Source: Nitrospirota bacterium (GTDB lineage: Bacteria; Nitrospirota; Thermodesulfovibrionia; Thermodesulfovibrionales; Dissulfurispiraceae). Taken from it: 64,000 nt of DNA. A program made the translations under genes and the position numbers. Positions 60,223 through 64,000 of the stretch are shown here, piece after piece (the stretch's first letter is position 1; the number at the start of each line of letters is the position of its first letter). Location of the stretch: NCBI GenBank assembly GCA_021791055.1, contig JAJYXI010000042.1, positions 21,663 through 85,662 on the forward strand, given 5' to 3'. The notes under the pieces were generated by a model. That model saw only the letters and a program-made list of their open reading frames with translations, did no database searches and was not told the origin of the DNA.

Positions 60223-61236
60223 TTACTTTATCGCCGGCAGGAGGCCGCCAACATCCTTTAACACATCCTGCAACGGCTTTGTTGCCTGCTCAAGGGGTGA
60301 AGTAATAGTCCTTCCCAACTCCTCCGAGACCTTTCTTTTAAAAGAATCCTTCAGGTCGTTCTGGAGATTGTTCCACTTTCCCCATATGTTAAAGTTTACA
60401 GCAATCTCTCCTTTTTTCTTTATGAGATCCATTACAAGAGGTGCGGATATTCCCATCAAAAAGCCCCTCGCCTCTATATCCATATCCCTTATCCTGAGCA
60501 AAGAGGGCGCCTTAACATAGCCTTTATCGAGAATGAAATTCGAATCCAAATTCAGCCTTCCCTTTTTAACCCTCACATCCCCTTTCATGTAAGGCCTTAA
60601 TAAGGTTATATCCATGCCCTTTATGGATAAATTCCCTTTGAAGTCTGCGTCAGGCATCTTTCCTTCTGATTTCACCAACGCCTTACCACCATTCGGTAAT
60701 TTTGCAGATGCATCAATGGCGGTCTTTCCCGGTTGAAGGAGGGACATGCTGCTCTTCACATCAATATCCACATCGGTTAGGTTTAGATTGAACCCTTTTA
60801 TGTCATCCTCGATAATTACATTTCCATTGTTTACCTTAAAGGTCTTTATAATAAGCTCTACAGACCGCTTTTCACCCTCTTTCTTTTTAAACTCAGGGAA
60901 AAGCCATTTGCCGCTTTTAGTCCTTTTAATGACAAGACGCGGCGAATCCATCTCTATCTCCTTGATGTCAAATTTCTTTCGTAAGAGCGCCCACAGATAC
61001 GGTTTAAGCCTCAGTTCTTTTATCTGAAGGAAATCAGTCCCGGCAAGCGTTTTCACCAAGATATCATCTGCCACTATAGCATTCCATCCTATCTTTAAAT
61101 TCTTAATTGAGATGCCAGGGCCGAGGGCTTTGTCAATCCTTTCTTTCACAAAGGAGTCGAGAGGAAAAAATAGAATAAGCCCTGCTATGGATAGAATGAG
61201 GATTACGGTAATGCCAAGAATAACCTTTTTAAGCAT
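60223..61236 (-). CDS. AsmA-like/DUF748-type membrane-anchored protein
   Basis: 337 residues from ATG 61236. One N-terminal membrane anchor (VILGITVILILSIAGLILFF), then a long periplasmic beta-rich region with AsmA features (IKNLKIGWNAIVADDILVKT, KMPDADFKGNLSIKGMDI, VKKGRLNLDSNFIL). AsmA-like proteins are implicated in lipid transport between envelope membranes. Short for the family. Confidence 0.75.
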   Translation of the reverse strand: MLKKVILGITVILILSIAGLILFFPLDSFVKERIDKALGPGISIKNLKIGWNAIVADDILVKTLAGTDFLQIKELRLKPYLWALLRKKFDIKEIEMDSPRLVIKRTKSGKWLFPEFKKKEGEKRSVELIIKTFKVNNGNVIIEDDIKGFNLNLTDVDIDVKSSMSLLQPGKTAIDASAKLPNGGKALVKSEGKMPDADFKGNLSIKGMDITLLRPYMKGDVRVKKGRLNLDSNFILDKGYVKAPSLLRIRDMDIEARGFLMGISAPLVMDLIKKKGEIAVNFNIWGKWNNLQNDLKDSFKRKVSEELGRTITSPLEQATKPLQDVLKDVGGLLPAIK

Positions 61237-61297
61237 AGTTATATAAAAACAAAAAATTCCGATATTATCAAGCCCAAACAATGGTATAATTTATCTT

Positions 61298-62413
61298 ATG
61301 AATGCACCATTGCAAACAGGCTCCCTGAAAATAGCGACAATCATGGGCATACCTATAAGGGTTCATTTTTCGTGGCTGATCATCTTTGGCCTGATAACAT
61401 GGTCATTATCAACATTTTATTTCCCGAAGGCTGCACCACAACTACCTGCGGCAGCTTACTGGATTAACGGGGCAGTGGCAGCTTTGCTGCTTTTTGTTTC
61501 CGTTGCATTCCATGAGTTGTCGCATTCGTTCGTTGCACTTAAATACAAATTGTCGATAATCAACATAACCCTGTTCATTTTCGGCGGGGTTGCCCAGATG
61601 AAGGGAGAGCCTCCGAGTCCAAAGGCTGAATTCAGGATCGCTATTGCAGGGCCTTTGTCCAGTTTCTTCCTATCAATGATTTTTGGCATTGCCTATAATG
61701 TGGCAACAACGCAGGTTACAAAGGCGCTTTTCTCATACCTTGCACAGCTTAACCTCATACTTGGCGCATTCAATCTGATACCCGGATTCCCCATGGACGG
61801 CGGAAGGGTTGTGAGGGCATTTATATGGAAAAAAACAAACGATTTCTTTTATGCAACGCGAAAGGCATCCACTTACGGACAAAAGATTGCAATGTTCTTC
61901 ATAATTTTCGGCATATTTTCCATATTTGCAGGATTTCCGGGTGGATTGTGGCTGATGCTCATAGGCTGGTTTCTATATTCCGCATCACAGGCGAGCTATC
62001 AGCAGGCGAGTCTTCAGCAGACACTCAATGGAATTAAAGTCAGGAATATAATGGTGAGAGATATTGTAACCATGCCGTCAAATCTAACAGTGGACACAGC
62101 AGTCAATGAATACTTCCTGAGATACGGTTACGGCGGATTCCCGGTGGTTGATGACGGAAAATTCCTCGGATTCATTACTCTAAAAGAGATAAAGGATGTG
62201 CCGAGGGAAAGGTGGAAGGATATTAAAATATCCGAAATCTTCGTGCCTCATGACAAGAAATGGGAGGTTGCCGAGGAGGATGACATTATGAAGGCGCTTG
62301 AATTGATGATAATGGAAGACAAGGGAAGACTGGTGGTAACAGATAAAGAAAGCGTAATCGGGCTTATAACAAGGAACGGCATAGCAAGGTATGTTCAGAT
62401 TATGGCCAGATAA
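61298..62413 (+). CDS. Site-2 protease (M50) with two CBS domains
   Basis: 371 residues. M50 zinc motif H-E-x2-H in AFHELSHSFVALKY and the second ligand in NLIPGFPMDGGRVVRAF, within about six membrane spans. The C-terminal 130 residues (VRNIMVRDIVTMPSNLTVDT, FLGFITLKEIKDVP, SVIGLITRNGIARYV) are a CBS pair, which binds adenine nucleotides and may gate activity. It cleaves substrates within the membrane. The thyX gene starts 22 bases downstream. Confidence 0.92.
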   Translation: MNAPLQTGSLKIATIMGIPIRVHFSWLIIFGLITWSLSTFYFPKAAPQLPAAAYWINGAVAALLLFVSVAFHELSHSFVALKYKLSIINITLFIFGGVAQMKGEPPSPKAEFRIAIAGPLSSFFLSMIFGIAYNVATTQVTKALFSYLAQLNLILGAFNLIPGFPMDGGRVVRAFIWKKTNDFFYATRKASTYGQKIAMFFIIFGIFSIFAGFPGGLWLMLIGWFLYSASQASYQQASLQQTLNGIKVRNIMVRDIVTMPSNLTVDTAVNEYFLRYGYGGFPVVDDGKFLGFITLKEIKDVPRERWKDIKISEIFVPHDKKWEVAEEDDIMKALELMIMEDKGRLVVTDKESVIGLITRNGIARYVQIMAR

Positions 62414-62435
62414 TAGGAAGATAACAGGAGGAAGA

Positions 62436-63167
62436 ATGTCAGAGGCAAAGCTAAAGGTCATTCTGCTTAAACACACGCCAAATCCAGAGGAGATTGTGGC
62501 AATGGCTGCAAAGCTCTGCTACAGCCCCTCGGATATAGAGGCATTGAAAGAAAAGATAGAAGCAAAAGACCAGAAGGCATTTGTTGAGAAGCTCGTGAAG
62601 ATGGGACACATGAGCCCGATAGAGCATTCTTCATTCACCTTTGCAATCGAAGGCATATCGAGGGCATGCAGCCATCAGCTTGTAAGGCACAGGCTCGCAT
62701 CATACAGCCAGCAATCGCAGAGATACGTTAGTGAGGAAACGGGCTTTGATTACGTAATCCCACCCATAATAAAGGAAGACAAAGCGCTTAAGAGATATTT
62801 TGAGGATTTCATGTCAGAGGCTCAGAAGGCATACAACCACATCGTAAAAAAGCTCAATGAAAAAGGCGTAAAAGGCGAGTCGGCAAATCAGGATGCGCGC
62901 TTTATACTTCCCAATGCAGCAGAGACAAAGATAATAGTTACTATGAATGCAAGGGAATTATTGCATTTCTTCAGGATGCGCTGCTGCAACCGCGCGCAGT
63001 GGGAGATAAGACGGATGGCTGAAGAAATGCTGAAACTTGTCAAAAAAACATCGCCTGTAATATTCGAAAAAGCAGGCCCAGGCTGTCTCTATGCGCCGTG
63101 CCCTGAGGGAGAATATACATGCGGAAAGATTGTGGAAGTAAGAAAGAAATACGGGGTTGCTAAATAA
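62436..63167 (+). CDS. thyX: FAD-dependent thymidylate synthase
   Basis: 243 residues from ATG 62436 (CAGGAGG at 62425-62431), not the upstream 62391 ATG inside the protease gene. ThyX motif is RHRLASYSQQSQRYV, close to the canonical R-H-R-x7-S-x-R-Y/x; NARELLHFFRMRCCNRAQWE follows. It forms dTMP with FADH2 and methylene-THF. A C-terminal PCPEGEYTCG has cysteines. Confidence 0.95.
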   Translation: MSEAKLKVILLKHTPNPEEIVAMAAKLCYSPSDIEALKEKIEAKDQKAFVEKLVKMGHMSPIEHSSFTFAIEGISRACSHQLVRHRLASYSQQSQRYVSEETGFDYVIPPIIKEDKALKRYFEDFMSEAQKAYNHIVKKLNEKGVKGESANQDARFILPNAAETKIIVTMNARELLHFFRMRCCNRAQWEIRRMAEEMLKLVKKTSPVIFEKAGPGCLYAPCPEGEYTCGKIVEVRKKYGVAK

Positions 63168-63840
63168 TCTCCATCTTTGCATCCAGTATCATCGCTCTTT
63201 CCTTATAACTTGGGGAATAAAGGGCAACTGGATTTAAATCTATCTCTTTAATTAAATTGGTCGCCATCATTTCCGAGACAGAAACGATTATATTAATCAG
63301 TGCATCAAAATCCACAGGCGGATTTCCACGATAGCCTTCTAAAAGCCTGTAACCTTTAATCTGTCTGATAAGCCAGAGGGCATCGTCTTTCTTGAGTGGT
63401 GCAAGGCCGAATGAAACGTCCTTGAACAATTCAACAAATACTCCCCCGAGGCCGAACATAACAATGGGGCCGAATTGCCCGTCTATTACACCACCCACAA
63501 TAACCTCAAGCCCCTGCGGGGCCATCTCTTCGATTAAAACGCCTTCAGCATGCTCAATACGCATTAGTTCTGAAACCGCATTCTTTAATTCATCCTCATT
63601 TTTTATGTCGAGCCTTATACCTTTGACATCGCTCTTTGAGATTATTTTTGATGATGAGACCTTTGCAACAAGGGGATATGAAAGGGCTGAAAGCTGAAGG
63701 CTGAAGGCTGAAAGATGGGTGTCTTTAGGTATAAATATCCCATCGGGCACAGAGAAGCCCATGTTTTTAAACAGCCCCTTTACTTCGTGCTCAAGAAAGG
63801 CTTTTCTACCTCTGTTTTTTTCAATAAACTCTTTTAGCAT
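63160..63840 (-). CDS. ATP-grasp acyl/acetate-CoA ligase (ADP-forming) beta-subunit-like
   Basis: 226 residues, PF13549-like. KAFLEHEVKGLFKNMGFSVP at the start, YPLVAKVSSSKIISKSDVKG (ATP-binding Lys), VLIEEMAPQGLEVIVGGVID, FGPIVMFGLGG and LIKEIDLNPVALY. These subunits couple acyl-CoA hydrolysis to ATP formation with an alpha subunit, not visible here. About residues 42-56 (THLSAFSLQLSALSYP) contain a heptamer-repeat-encoded insertion. The stop overlaps the thyX stop tail to tail. Confidence 0.85.
   Translation of the reverse strand: MLKEFIEKNRGRKAFLEHEVKGLFKNMGFSVPDGIFIPKDTHLSAFSLQLSALSYPLVAKVSSSKIISKSDVKGIRLDIKNEDELKNAVSELMRIEHAEGVLIEEMAPQGLEVIVGGVIDGQFGPIVMFGLGGVFVELFKDVSFGLAPLKKDDALWLIRQIKGYRLLEGYRGNPPVDFDALINIIVSVSEMMATNLIKEIDLNPVALYSPSYKERAMILDAKMEII
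63686..63713. repeat. Heptamer tandem repeat inside the ATP-grasp gene
   Basis: GCTGAAA, GCTGAAG, GCTGAAG, GCTGAAA: four 7-bp units. They encode the Ser/Leu/Ala-rich loop of the neighbouring gene product. Confidence 0.85.
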
Positions 63841-63866
63841 CTCACCTTGAAAATGTACCTGTTGTA

Positions 63867-64000
63867 CTAGCTTACTAATTCGGTAACTTTTTGAAGTTTA
63901 TCAAAAGGTGTCTCATAATTCAATCCACCGTGTTTCCTCAGATGATTATATTCGAATAAAAAGTTTCCAAGATTCATAATCAGATCCTCCTCAGAGTCAA
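63867..64000 (-). CDS. Transposase C-terminal fragment (IS481/IS3-type integrase core)
   Basis: The last 44 codons before TAG at 63867-63869; the gene continues beyond the window. The ending NFLFEYNHLRKHGGLNYETP is typical of rve integrase-core transposases (Y-N-x-x-R-x-H-x-x-L...TP). Whether the rest is intact cannot be seen. Confidence 0.8.
   Translation of the reverse strand, partial: DSEEDLIMNLGNFLFEYNHLRKHGGLNYETPFDKLQKVTELVS

Overview
The window looks like chromosome of a Gram-negative, anaerobic or sulfur-metabolising bacterium. LpxC implies lipid A, and there is an outer-membrane barrel protein and an isolated flagellar cap gene. DsrE/TusBCD-type sulfur-relay proteins, an SQR-like flavoprotein and a YeeE/YedE transporter point to sulfur metabolism. 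Gene content and moderate base composition suggest Nitrospirota (Thermodesulfovibrionia-like), but this is an inference without any database search.

Layout. (1) 1-8454, minus strand: a compact sulfur/envelope operon reading ArsR regulator, three DsrE-family proteins, SQR-like flavoprotein, RND/MMPL exporter, small secreted protein, YeeE/YedE transporter, LolA-like protein, CBS protein, outer-membrane protein. The first DsrE gene has an in-frame UGA exactly at the redox-Cys position (U-x-x-C) and is a strong selenoprotein candidate. (2) 8455-15979: a 167-bp MITE-like element, a radical SAM/SPASM protein, fliD-like and tsaC genes, a winged-helix regulator, a 26-residue histone-H1-tail-like ORF, lpxC, tldD and a vapBC-type toxin-antitoxin pair. 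(3) 16216-25929: a minus-strand defence island (HTH regulator with a perfect palindromic operator, cytosine methyltransferase, Vsr nuclease, MutL-like ATPase, Z1 helicase-like protein, DUF4420 protein split by a frameshift, AIPR protein). Its core composition matches the Mza defence system. (4) 26354-37697: housekeeping genes (mtnP, yebC, DUF502, glmU, glmS, uvrD-like, gatC, panD, bioD, SDR, HAD). (5) 37649-49237: an 11.6-kb integrative mobilizable element bounded by a perfect 20-bp att repeat. It carries a tyrosine integrase, an excisionase-like HTH, a DUF5906 replication helicase with iterons, MobC, a MOBP-like relaxase, a TrbL/VirB6-like membrane protein, many small unknown ORFs, and a membrane-anchored ribbon-helix-helix coiled-coil protein beside an array of 13 TGTATACA palindromes. 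(6) 49220-57583: unknown genes, an acyl-activating/ACP/acyltransferase fusion, and a NACHT-type NTPase next to a PD-(D/E)XK-like protein. (7) 57673-64000: IMPase, hisC, hisB, AsmA-like protein, site-2 protease, thyX, an ATP-grasp CoA-ligase subunit and the end of a transposase.

A window-wide feature is a family of degenerate heptanucleotide tandem repeats placed inside or at the ends of genes (RND exporter, glmU, bioD, ATP-grasp gene, tldD/lpxC and glmS/uvrD intervals). An 8-bp version sits in the acyl-activating fusion gene. The strongest leads are the DsrE selenoprotein candidate, the TGTATACA array with its membrane-anchored binder candidate, the shared C-terminal tails on proteins of the mobile element, and the Mza-like island. 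No tRNA, rRNA or CRISPR array was recognised.
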